Positions 1 through 5,188 of a DNA stretch of 5,188 bases are shown piece by piece. The stretch lies in the NCBI GenBank assembly GCA_002309585.1, contig DBXN01000097.1, forward strand, positions 248 to 5,435, read 5' to 3'. Origin of the DNA: Verrucomicrobia bacterium UBA1211 (GTDB lineage: Bacteria > Verrucomicrobiota > Kiritimatiellia > RFP12 > UBA1067). Within the stretch, counting starts at the first letter, position 1, and each line of letters begins with the position of its first letter. The notes beneath the pieces were generated by a model. That model had not been told where the DNA came from and made no database searches. It saw nothing but the letters and a program-made list of their open reading frames with translations. The position numbers and the translations under genes are program-made.

Positions 1-477
1 CCCTACGCCAACCCGACCAAGCACAATGCGGTCGAGGCGATGTTCGAGATCCTGCGCCGTTTCCCCAACGACCCGGCGCGTCTCGCGCAATGCCGCCGTA
101 TCCTGCGCTTCTGCGAGAACCGCTTTGTCTGTTGGGAGCGTCCCGCGGGCCACCCGCTGTGGGACGTGCCATCGGTTCTGGAGCAGTACAGCTGTTTCAT
201 CCCGATCGATGCCTCTGCGGCGAAGATGATTCGCGCCTATCTGGCGATCTGGCGTGTGACGGGCGAGCCGGAGTTGCTGGCCAAAGCGCGGGCGCTGGGT
301 GACACGATCACCCGTGTCCAAACACCCGAGGGGCGTATCCCGACCTTCTGGACCCACGATACCCTCGGTCAGCCGCTTTACGACTGGCTCAACTGCATGG
401 GCTATTCCGCCTTCGCGCTCTTGGAACTCGACGATGCGACGCGCAATGCCGCCACCCCGCCTAAGGTTTCAAAGTAA
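1..477 (+). CDS. C-terminal part of a probable (alpha/alpha)-toroid carbohydrate-active-type enzyme, 5' truncated
   Basis: The frame is open from the first base to the TAA at 475-477, giving 158 residues; the start lies left of the window, so the in-frame ATG at 40 is probably internal. The protein is soluble, rich in helix-forming and aromatic residues, with no membrane segment. Its pattern repeats in helical-hairpin fashion: a Cys/Arg helix (FCENRFVCWERP, about residues 38-49), a Trp-Asp-Val-Pro turn with VLEQY (54-63), a helix with AYLAIWRVTGEPELLAKA (79-96), a GRIPTFW strand (111-117), and a final LYDWLNCMGYSAFALLEL helix (126-142). Alternating helices separated by loops carrying W, D, Q and Y resemble six-hairpin glycosidase-like proteins (epimerase, GH88/GH127-type folds). 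I infer the fold from pattern only and cannot name a family or substrate. The last 16 residues are a low-complexity tail. It converges on the toxin gene and shares the hairpin at its stop codon. Confidence 0.75.
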   Translation, partial: PYANPTKHNAVEAMFEILRRFPNDPARLAQCRRILRFCENRFVCWERPAGHPLWDVPSVLEQYSCFIPIDASAAKMIRAYLAIWRVTGEPELLAKARALGDTITRVQTPEGRIPTFWTHDTLGQPLYDWLNCMGYSAFALLELDDATRNAATPPKVSK

Positions 478-496
478 ACAGGCGGGATGCCTGTTT
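476..496. terminator. Bidirectional intrinsic terminator between convergent genes
   Basis: AAACAGGC (476-483) pairs perfectly with GCCTGTTT (489-496) around a five-base loop, GGGAT. The hairpin overlaps the TAA stop of the left-hand gene and lies 15 bases past the toxin stop codon (512-514). On the minus strand the stem is followed by a T-rich tail (TTTACTTTG), which suits termination of the toxin-antitoxin transcript. On the plus strand only the three T's inside the stem are available, so termination in that direction is probably weaker. Confidence 0.65.
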
Positions 497-511
497 CGCT
501 AACGGGGGAGT

Positions 512-895
512 TCAACAGATGGTTCTGACGCCGTATGGGGTAAACTTGCCGTCACCCGTCACGATCGTCAAATCATGGATAAGCGATGTGGCGATGATGA
601 TCCTGTCGGCCGGGTCTTTGTGGAAATCCGGAAGTTGCGCGGCGCGGATCATAATGTCGTCTGTTGGCGTAATGGTGGTAATACCGTATTGTTCGTTGAG
701 GTCTGAGATAAAACCGACCACGTCGTTTGGAATGACGATCTTGCCTTTTTTCATAAGTTGGGCGATCTCCCAAACCGATATGGACGAGTAATGGAGCGCG
801 GAGGCTACGGAGATGCGCCGACGGGCGTCTGAACTCAGGTCTCCGCCGCCCATGCTGAGCCAGATGAGCGCGCAAGTGTCGAGCAGATAACGCAT
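512..895 (-). CDS. VapC-like PIN-domain toxin ribonuclease (Sll0205-like type)
   Basis: This encodes a 127-residue PIN-domain protein, expected to be an Mg2+-dependent endoribonuclease toxin of a type II toxin-antitoxin pair. Visible PIN motifs: N-terminal MRYLLDTCALIWL with Asp6, the SSISVWEIAQL segment with Glu43, FHKDPADRIIIATS with Asp94 and Asp97, and the C-terminal VTGDGKF...YGV with Asp115. All acidic residues expected of the metal site are present and the length is normal for the family, so it looks intact. I chose the ATG at 895: it overlaps the antitoxin stop as TGATG, has GGGAG at 904-908 eight bases upstream, and gives the typical MRYLLDT beginning. A GTG at 910 would add five residues with no better ribosome site. 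The stop is TGA at 512-514. It is translationally coupled to the antitoxin. The cellular RNA target cannot be read from sequence, and 'VapC' is used at family level. Confidence 0.92.
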   Translation of the reverse strand: MRYLLDTCALIWLSMGGGDLSSDARRRISVASALHYSSISVWEIAQLMKKGKIVIPNDVVGFISDLNEQYGITTITPTDDIMIRAAQLPDFHKDPADRIIIATSLIHDLTIVTGDGKFTPYGVRTIC

Positions 896-1125
896 CAGGC
901 GTTCTCCCACAGCGCAGAGTCGTCGGAGAAGAGGTCTCCCTTAATCACGATCTTCGTGCCATATCCAGACAACGGACGTATCTTTCGGGTTCGTTTGATC
1001 GGGACGAGTTTTGCGATAGGTCGCCCATATCGCATTATCGTGAACGAGACAAGACCCGACTCCACCTCGGAAAGCATTCCGAAAAAGTTGGCCTTCGCCT
1101 CGTTTACGTTCATGATTGTCTGCAT
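895..1125 (-). CDS. Phd/YefM-family antitoxin
   Basis: This encodes 76 residues. The N-terminal part (about 1-45) carries the Phd/YefM pattern: NVNEAKANFFGMLSEVESG, then a strand with an RYGRPIAKLVP motif (residues 32-42), which in this family forms the dimeric DNA-binding fold. The C-terminal part (about 50-76) is charged and ends in DLFSDDSALWENA, like the flexible toxin-binding tails that mask PIN toxins. It is expected to neutralise the downstream toxin and to repress its own promoter as antitoxin or toxin-antitoxin complex. The start at 1125 is favoured by AGGAAGGA at 1133-1140, seven bases upstream; the next ATG, at 1113, would be too far from it. The TGA stop (895-897) overlaps the toxin start by one base. 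Base composition of the pair is lower in GC than the flanking genes, suggesting acquisition as a module. Confidence 0.9.
   Translation of the reverse strand: MQTIMNVNEAKANFFGMLSEVESGLVSFTIMRYGRPIAKLVPIKRTRKIRPLSGYGTKIVIKGDLFSDDSALWENA
904..908 (-). promoter_or_regulatory. Ribosome binding site of the toxin, inside the antitoxin gene
   Basis: GGGAG lies eight bases before the ATG at 895, within the last codons of the antitoxin (Trp-Glu-Asn-Ala). It supports the ATG at 895 over the GTG at 910 as the toxin start, since it lies too close to (inside) the longer reading to serve that GTG. Confidence 0.6.
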
Positions 1126-1132
1126 GATAGAA

Positions 1133-1140
1133 TCCTTCCT
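1133..1140 (-). promoter_or_regulatory. Strong ribosome binding site of the antitoxin
   Basis: AGGAAGGA is followed by seven bases and then the ATG at 1125. It is stronger than the toxin's site (GGGAG), in keeping with the excess antitoxin synthesis usual in such operons. Confidence 0.75.
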
Positions 1141-1153
1141 AAAAACGATGGAT

Positions 1154-1183
1154 AGTATGGCATATGTTGGTATCTTGTGTCAA
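1154..1183 (-). promoter_or_regulatory. Candidate sigma70-type promoter of the toxin-antitoxin operon
   Basis: A perfect -35 hexamer TTGACA (1178-1183) is followed after 18 bases by CATACT (1154-1159), matching four of six positions of the -10 consensus. TACTAT two bases further on is an alternative -10 with a long spacer. A CATATG palindrome (1161-1166) lies in the spacer and a TCATGA palindrome (1184-1189) just upstream; either could be part of an autoregulatory operator, but neither forms a long symmetrical site. The transcription start would fall about 20 bases ahead of the antitoxin ATG. Confidence 0.55.
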
Positions 1184-1260
1184 TCATGACTTGTTGGCCA
1201 ACTTTGGTCTGTTTAATTCCGTGACCCTGTTTTTGGACAGGATTATCAACGTTTCCAAAA

Positions 1261-1317
1261 CGCTTGAGTTTTGAACAATCATGTAAATCAAAATCTCTCA
1301 AAACTTTATTAAAAGCG
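1261..1317. repeat. AT-rich imperfect inverted repeat
   Basis: AGTTTTGA (1267-1274) is matched by TCAAAACT (1298-1305), and outside these CGCTT (1261-1265) is matched by AAGCG (1313-1317). Together they could form an 8-bp stem with a 23-base loop, capped outside by a 5-bp stem across an asymmetric internal loop (1 versus 7 bases). No T-tract follows on either strand in the way expected of a terminator. It overlaps a small CGTTT/AAACG hairpin at 1251-1262. Role unknown; it could be an upstream operator, a structured leader or a mobile-element remnant. Confidence 0.35.
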
Positions 1318-1414
1318 AAAATTGGCACTTACCAGTATTCGTCCCCGGAAGTCAAATCACGGTGGCGGCATTTCGCGTTTTCATGTTCTCGTCCCGTATC
1401 TGGGATGCGCCATC

Positions 1415-2629
1415 TCAATGCCTGAACGGATCGGGGGCGGCGCGCATCTCGCCGATGGCGGAGAGCGCGGCGGGAAGATCGGTGTCGGCGACCGATGCGA
1501 AGCCGTTCGTAAAGAAGATGGAGGGGTGCTGCGGGGGCGGTTTCGTGTCGTTCAGCCAAATGAAACGGATGAACGAGCACCCTTTCCCGGCGCGCTTCAC
1601 TACGGGCGGGAAGGTCCGGTCGGGGGTGAAAACGCCCCCTCGCATGATGACCCGGCGGTCCGTGACGAGGTAACGTTCGCGTGTGGGACGAAGTTTGAGT
1701 TTTTGGGGGAGGAATGGGGCGGCGATCAGGTAGAGGAAGGGGAGATTCACCCAGAGAATCGGCGCGCCGAGTCCGATCCCTCCAGCCAGCCATCCGACGG
1801 GGCCTCCGATGCGGAAGAGGCAGGTGTGGAGCAAGCGGTAATAGTTTTGCGGAATTCCGGAATAGAACTGCAGGATGAGCAGGGCGGCGGCGATGACCGC
1901 CGTGGTGACGGTTTCCCGCCTGGGGGCAGGCCGTCCCGCCCAGAGGAGCCGTTCACCGGACGAAAGTCCGTCGGTGAGCCATCGGCGTTCCTCCGCATCC
2001 ATCCAGGATGGGAAACGGTGGGCGGGCGGGTAGACGGTGGGGGAGCCGGCGGACATGCCGTGGAGCGCCGCTTCGCAGGCGAGGCCCGCGTCGCGGGGGA
2101 ACGGTCCCAGAGCAAGGACCATCACGCGTCCGGATCCGGGGAGGGGATAGCGCAGGAGTAGGGTGATGTGCGGATCGGGGGGCATACCCGGTTTCGGCGC
2201 GAAGGGCCGGATCGCGCGGAAGAGGGCGCGGACCGCTGATCGGTCATACGCCTTGAGACGGAGTCGCCGGATGAGCAGGCGGCGGTTTGTGACGGCAATC
2301 CGTGTCTGGCGAAGGATCCAGCCGTTCCAGTACGCCGGGACGAGAACCATCGCGAGGATGAAGAGCGGGGCGCATCCGAATGCGGCAACACCATTCGTGA
2401 GGAACGTCATCGGCAGGGCCAGTTCGGAGAGTTTTGGGTCGGCGCACGGGATCGTGAAGGTGTCGCCAGAGAGGCTGATCCGATAGTGCAGCGCGAGGAT
2501 GAAGACAAGGAAGAGCAGGATGGCGAGGATGGCCAGACGGCGCAACATGCCCCGGGTCACCGGATCCGGTTTCGGATCGGGTTGCCCCTCCCAGAGCAAT
2601 CGTTCATCCGTTTCAAGCGGCCAATCCAT
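1415..2629 (-). CDS. Membrane protein with two tandem bacterial-PH-like units
   Basis: This encodes 404 residues counted from the ATG at 2629. The protein repeats one plan twice. Unit 1 has DERLLWEGQP (8-17), two hydrophobic segments (about 31-47 and 83-104), then IAVTNRRLLIR (111-121). Unit 2 has GERLLWAGRP (225-234), hydrophobic segments (about 242-257 and 275-306), then YLVTDRRVIMRGG (320-332). An acidic-Leu-Trp-Gly-x-Pro opening, a membrane hairpin and a (V/Y)T(N/D)RR strand is the layout of bacterial PH-domain (bPH2-like) membrane proteins; their biochemical role is generally undefined, so none is assigned. The start at 2629 is preferred over the ATG at 2638 because GGAGG (2639-2643) touches the latter but lies nine bases from the former. 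The stop is TGA at 1415-1417. It follows the small membrane protein on the same strand with a 100-base gap, so co-transcription is possible. A plus-strand open frame covering most of it is a high-GC shadow. Confidence 0.8.
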   Translation of the reverse strand: MDWPLETDERLLWEGQPDPKPDPVTRGMLRRLAILAILLFLVFILALHYRISLSGDTFTIPCADPKLSELALPMTFLTNGVAAFGCAPLFILAMVLVPAYWNGWILRQTRIAVTNRRLLIRRLRLKAYDRSAVRALFRAIRPFAPKPGMPPDPHITLLLRYPLPGSGRVMVLALGPFPRDAGLACEAALHGMSAGSPTVYPPAHRFPSWMDAEERRWLTDGLSSGERLLWAGRPAPRRETVTTAVIAAALLILQFYSGIPQNYYRLLHTCLFRIGGPVGWLAGGIGLGAPILWVNLPFLYLIAAPFLPQKLKLRPTRERYLVTDRRVIMRGGVFTPDRTFPPVVKRAGKGCSFIRFIWLNDTKPPPQHPSIFFTNGFASVADTDLPAALSAIGEMRAAPDPFRH

Positions 2630-2638
2630 GTTCGGCAT

Positions 2639-2643
2639 CCTCC
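2639..2643 (-). promoter_or_regulatory. Ribosome binding site that decides the start of the PH-like membrane protein
   Basis: GGAGG directly abuts the ATG at 2638 (zero spacing, unusable) but is nine bases from the ATG at 2629. The shorter protein beginning MDWPLETDERLL is therefore the likely product. Confidence 0.65.
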
Positions 2644-2669
2644 GGCGGCAATTTCAAAGCTGGATGCAG

Positions 2670-2689
2670 CAAAGGTCTTCTCGCCTTTG
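2670..2689. repeat. Small hairpin between the two membrane-protein genes
   Basis: CAAAGG (2670-2675) pairs with CCTTTG (2684-2689) around an eight-base loop. It lies in the gap between the stop of the four-helix protein (2730) and the next gene's ribosome site. There is no T-tract, so it is probably not an efficient terminator and would not rule out an operon. Confidence 0.25.
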
Positions 2690-2729
2690 TCCCATCACTA
2701 GCGGTTGGTTTTGCAAGTGTTTCCTCCAT

Positions 2730-3149
2730 TCAGTCCAAGATCATCATGAGAAAGGGTGTGCCGCAGAGTGCGGCGATCATCAGGATCAGGTAAATCGCGA
2801 ATGCCCATCGCTGTCTGGAGGTTTTTTCCGAGCGGATGAAGATACCGCCCACCAGGAAGAAGAGGAGATATCCGAGCAGGGCTCCGGATAGGAAGTGGGG
2901 CCTTTCGGCGGTGTAAAAGGCCAATCCGCGAAGGCAATCGATCAGACTGATGATGCAGTGTCCCGCAGCCAACGGCATGAGAAGGATCCCGCCCGGAAGG
3001 AGCGGTATGAGCGAGTGGAATATGAGTGCCATGCCCCCTCCGCCCGTATCCTCACCAAAGAAGAGGTCCAAGAGGCAGAGGACGAAGAGGAGCAAGATCG
3101 GAAGAGAGCTGACCGCAAGCAACAGCAACACGCGTTTCTTTTTTGTCAT
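2730..3149 (-). CDS. Small four-helix integral membrane protein, function unknown
   Basis: This encodes 139 residues. After a basic start (MTKKKR) come four hydrophobic segments at about 7-29, 41-72, 87-106 and 115-136. Short loops hold a Gly-rich acidic stretch (GEDTGGGG, 32-39), a possible amphipathic link (DCLRGLAFYTAERP, 71-84) and a basic loop (RSEKTSRQR, 106-114). Positive charge at the N-terminus and in the loops after helices 2 and 3 gives a mixed topology. I recognise no family. The start is well supported: GGGAGG at 3158-3163 is eight bases before the ATG. The stop is TGA at 2730-2732. It sits between the acyl-CoA dehydrogenase and the PH-like membrane protein, all on the same strand; pairing with another membrane protein suggests the two may act together in the envelope, but that is inference from position only. 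Its upstream region is almost entirely occupied by the dehydrogenase terminator. Confidence 0.75.
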   Translation of the reverse strand: MTKKKRVLLLLAVSSLPILLLFVLCLLDLFFGEDTGGGGMALIFHSLIPLLPGGILLMPLAAGHCIISLIDCLRGLAFYTAERPHFLSGALLGYLLFFLVGGIFIRSEKTSRQRWAFAIYLILMIAALCGTPFLMMILD

Positions 3150-3157
3150 ACGGACAA

Positions 3158-3163
3158 CCTCCC
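3158..3163 (-). promoter_or_regulatory. Ribosome binding site of the small membrane protein
   Basis: GGGAGG is followed by eight bases and the ATG at 3149. It begins six bases after the T-tract of the upstream terminator hairpin, which is unusually close. Confidence 0.75.
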
Positions 3164-3169
3164 TTCAGC

Positions 3170-3211
3170 AAAAATCGATTGCAGCCGTTGTCATCCGGCT
3201 GCAATCGATTT
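3170..3211 (-). terminator. Strong intrinsic terminator of the acyl-CoA dehydrogenase gene
   Basis: A perfect 16-bp stem is formed by 3196-3211 and 3172-3187, with an eight-base loop (3188-3195). The lower stem reads AAATCGATTGCAGCCG on the minus strand. It is followed by a run of five T's (3170-3174, three of them inside the stem). The hairpin starts 27 bases after the TAA at 3239-3241. Stem length and perfection make this the strongest structural signal in the window. Confidence 0.88.
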
Positions 3212-3238
3212 AGCAATTCCTGTCTTCCGACGGTTCCC

Positions 3239-5188
3239 TTACATCGGGTAGTCGAGCGCTTCCGGGATCATGATCTGGGTGATCGCCTTTCCGGCGCGAT
3301 CCTTCGCGAGGCGTGCGCCGGCGAGCGATACCGCGACCTGGGCGGCGAGCGCCTGGAAGGCGGAGGCCTCTTCGGCGGGCAGCTCGGTCTGGTAGCCGTA
3401 GACGATCTCGGTGCAGATCCGGACCACTTCGCCCGCGGCGCGGGCGATCTGGAGGTGCGCCAGATCGTTGAAGGTGTTGAGATAACCCTCGATCTCCGGA
3501 CCGACGACCGGATGTTCCGGACCCTTCGCGGCGAGTTCCTGAACGTCTTCCACGAAGCAGTGGACAGCGCAGAGCCAGGCGATCGCGTCCGCGAGCGAGA
3601 AGGCGACACCGTGGCGCTGGCTCTGACCGAGCGCGTGGCCCTCGGCATCCTTCGTGCGGGTGGTGAAAGCCTGGGTCCAGAGCCAAAGCTCGAAAGCGTT
3701 GGCCAACGCGGCGTAGCCCTTGCCGGGCTGGGCGGCGTCGGCGCGGCGGAGCTCGGCGACCCAGAGCCGGACCTGCGCGAGGAAGACGGGATTGCCCATC
3801 GTGACGCTGATCTGGCGGCGCTGGACTACTTCCGGTCCCTCATACGTCGCCTCAAGCTGGGCGTCAACCCACTTGTTGAAGAGGAAGCCCGGACAGTCCT
3901 CGGTAATGCCGTAGCCGCCCATCAGGCTGACCGCCTCGCGGAGCATATTGGCGCCCCATCCGGTGTCCCAGAGTTTGCAGGCGGGGCAGAGGATATTGGT
4001 GACCGCCGTACTGCGGACGTACTTGACCAGCAGGTCGTTCGCCAACGCCTCGACGCGGACGGCATCCCACTCGGCCTCGGGTTTGGCGAGCATGTCCAAG
4101 AGTTCGATCGCCTCGGCCTGCGGCTTCTTGAGGGCCTTCAGGAGGGCGCGCCCACCGGCGGCGCCCTGTTCGGCCAGCAACTTCTTCGCCTCGATCTCGA
4201 TCGGGATCTGCTCGTCGTAGGCGCGGGCGATCGCGAAACCGAGTGAGGAGGCCGCTTCGCCGGTCGCCCAGACATCGGCCAGACGCTGCACCGCGTCCTC
4301 TTTCATCTGGATGCCCTGGCTGTAACGCGGCGTTCCCTCCTCGATGCCGGCGGCGCCACGGAAACGGCCGCGCTGGTAACGGATAACCGGCTCAACGGCC
4401 GAGAGCAGCTTGGCGGCCGTCATCACACCCACCGTCACGCGGGTACGGGAGAAGACCGCTTCGATGATCTCGCTGTGGGTCAGGTTCGGGACAATCACGC
4501 CGTCCTTGATCGTGTAACCGCCGATGATCCGGCTTGCCGGAATACGGAGATTGAAGATCGGGTCATGGGTGTTCGAAAGCTGATGGACCTGCTTCAAGGT
4601 GGGGCTGCCGCGGTCGAAGACGCCCTCGTCGGTGTCCTCCAGGATCACCATGCAGGAGCTCTTGATCCGGGGATCGGCGGTATCGACGGCGGCGGTGACA
4701 AAGTTCGCGACCGACATATTGGTGATGAAGCGGCCGCGTTTCTCCACGCGCAGCCAAGGCTCCTCGCCCTCTTTCCACTCGTCCACCGTCACGCGGCCGC
4801 AGAGGACACCCGTGTCCACGCCGACGTAGGGGATCGGCTCGGTCAGCGCGAAGGCGCCGCGCCAGGTCTTCCGATCCTCGCCCGGCTGGGCCGGCGCGCA
4901 GTTGGTCATGTACTTCGCCTGCTGTTCGGGGGTACCCTTCTCGACGATCGGGCCGAGCGCGAGGTTGTTGACCAGGCTGGTTGTGGCGGCGCCGCCGTCA
5001 ACCCAGGCGATCTCATACGCCAGGAGCGCCAGCGCGAAGTTGCGCTGACCTTCGATGATCCCGCCGTACTCCATGTTCAGGCCGGCGGCGGTCACGCCCG
5101 ACTCATCGAACGCCTTGTAGAGCGCGTTTTTCTCCTCGGTCCACTCATGGGTGTTCCGTTGTCCATTGGCGACCAACTGGGCCACCAG
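3239..5188 (-). CDS. Long-form acyl-CoA dehydrogenase family protein, N-terminus outside the window
   Basis: This is a flavoprotein of the acyl-CoA dehydrogenase superfamily, expected to oxidise an acyl-CoA at the alpha-beta bond and pass electrons to a flavoprotein carrier. The frame stays open to the right edge, so the first methionine (GTG, 5185) is probably internal and the first helical domain is partly missing. Numbering from that GTG: GLNMEYGG (35-42); the flavin/substrate strand FALTEPIPYVGVD (112-124), a variant of the usual TEP..GSD; FITN...AVDT (153-169); YQRGRFRGA (270-278); GGYGITED (423-430); and ATYEGPEVVQ (446-455), where Glu449 aligns with the catalytic base of medium-chain enzymes. 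About 60 extra residues (roughly 328-390) precede the GGYG segment, and a helical tail of about 180 residues follows the active site. At 649 visible residues it far exceeds the usual 380-400, resembling long forms of about 600 such as the DmdC type. Substrate cannot be assigned. Stop TAA at 3239, then a strong terminator. Confidence 0.9.
   Translation of the reverse strand: MVAQLVANGQRNTHEWTEEKNALYKAFDESGVTAAGLNMEYGGIIEGQRNFALALLAYEIAWVDGGAATTSLVNNLALGPIVEKGTPEQQAKYMTNCAPAQPGEDRKTWRGAFALTEPIPYVGVDTGVLCGRVTVDEWKEGEEPWLRVEKRGRFITNMSVANFVTAAVDTADPRIKSSCMVILEDTDEGVFDRGSPTLKQVHQLSNTHDPIFNLRIPASRIIGGYTIKDGVIVPNLTHSEIIEAVFSRTRVTVGVMTAAKLLSAVEPVIRYQRGRFRGAAGIEEGTPRYSQGIQMKEDAVQRLADVWATGEAASSLGFAIARAYDEQIPIEIEAKKLLAEQGAAGGRALLKALKKPQAEAIELLDMLAKPEAEWDAVRVEALANDLLVKYVRSTAVTNILCPACKLWDTGWGANMLREAVSLMGGYGITEDCPGFLFNKWVDAQLEATYEGPEVVQRRQISVTMGNPVFLAQVRLWVAELRRADAAQPGKGYAALANAFELWLWTQAFTTRTKDAEGHALGQSQRHGVAFSLADAIAWLCAVHCFVEDVQELAAKGPEHPVVGPEIEGYLNTFNDLAHLQIARAAGEVVRICTEIVYGYQTELPAEEASAFQALAAQVAVSLAGARLAKDRAGKAITQIMIPEALDYPM

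Larger units (their letters stand above)
1126..1414. other. Non-coding region upstream of the TA operon, with an AT-rich block
   Basis: These 289 bases lie between the stop of the PH-like membrane protein and the antitoxin start. By hand count 63 of 180 bases in 1141-1320 are G or C (35%), far below the flanking genes. It holds the TA promoter and several small inverted repeats. I see no convincing gene: a minus-strand open frame from a GTG at 1328 runs through the TA promoter and ribosome site and ends inside the antitoxin, with no ribosome site of its own. From 1330 to 1414 the sequence returns to high GC and shows no clear terminator for the gene ending at 1415. Confidence 0.7.

Noticed and set aside
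896..910. Extended toxin start at the GTG at 910.
   Set aside because: The TGATG overlap, the GGGAG site and the canonical MRYLLDT beginning all favour the ATG at 895.
494..1320. Inverted heptamer TTTCGCT (494-500) and AGCGAAA (1314-1320) flanking the low-GC TA island, considered as ends of an inserted element.
   Set aside because: Only seven bases match and the match does not extend; without a transposase or target duplication this is compatible with chance.
1110..1328. Minus-strand 72-codon frame starting at a GTG at 1328.
   Set aside because: It contains the TA promoter and ribosome site, overlaps the antitoxin start, lacks its own ribosome site and shows no domain.
512..1330. Possible integron cassette carrying the toxin-antitoxin pair.
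   Set aside because: No attC-type core sites (GTTRRRY / RYYYAAC arranged around a long imperfect palindrome) are visible at either side.
1392..1405. TCCC/GGGA mini-hairpin considered as terminator of the PH-like membrane protein gene.
   Set aside because: The four-base stem is too short and no T-tract follows on the minus strand.
1322..2161. Plus-strand open frame of 279 codons antisense to the PH-like membrane protein.
   Set aside because: Its translation is a Gly/Glu/Arg-rich shadow without any recognisable domain, and the opposite strand carries a motif-bearing gene with a proper ribosome site.
3143..4246. Long plus-strand open frame (367 codons) antisense to the acyl-CoA dehydrogenase.
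   Set aside because: It lies over a gene with clear family motifs, is rich in Gly/Arg/Glu/Leu as expected of a GC-rich shadow frame, begins inside the small membrane protein gene and runs through the terminator hairpin.

Overview
The window looks like a GC-rich bacterial chromosome fragment. No taxonomic marker (rRNA, tRNA or ribosomal protein gene) is present, so placement is a guess. The combination of a probable six-hairpin-type carbohydrate-active protein, a very long acyl-CoA dehydrogenase and a PIN/Phd toxin-antitoxin pair would fit the PVC group (Kiritimatiellota/Verrucomicrobiota), but nothing here proves it.

Layout, left to right. Positions 1-477 (+) hold the C-terminal 158 residues of a protein whose start lies outside the window, probably an (alpha/alpha) toroid, carbohydrate-active-type enzyme. 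A perfect 8-bp hairpin (476-496) sits at its stop codon and probably ends transcription from both sides. Facing it on the minus strand is a complete type II toxin-antitoxin operon: a Phd/YefM-like antitoxin (1125-895) and a VapC-like PIN-domain toxin (895-512). The two are joined by a one-base TGATG stop/start overlap, with a good Shine-Dalgarno sequence and a candidate sigma70-type promoter upstream of the antitoxin. The operon is preceded by an AT-rich non-coding block (1141-1320, 35% GC by hand count), in sharp contrast to the GC-rich neighbours. This fits horizontal acquisition of the module.

From about 1330 to the right edge the sequence is GC-rich again and three genes run leftwards. 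In transcription order they are: a 5'-truncated, unusually long acyl-CoA dehydrogenase (window edge to 3239, catalytic Glu visible); a small four-helix membrane protein of unknown function (3149-2730); and a membrane protein built from two copies of a bacterial-PH-like unit (2629-1415). A strong 16-bp terminator hairpin (3172-3211) follows the dehydrogenase, and its U-tract ends only six bases before the ribosome binding site of the small membrane protein. The transcription source for the two membrane-protein genes is therefore unclear: readthrough, attenuation, or a promoter overlapping the hairpin.

I see no transposase, CRISPR array, RNA gene or phage gene. The content is mostly ordinary. 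The points most worth a second look are the terminator/RBS arrangement, the insertion and long tail of the dehydrogenase, the tandem PH-like membrane protein, and the AT-rich TA island with its shared convergent terminator.
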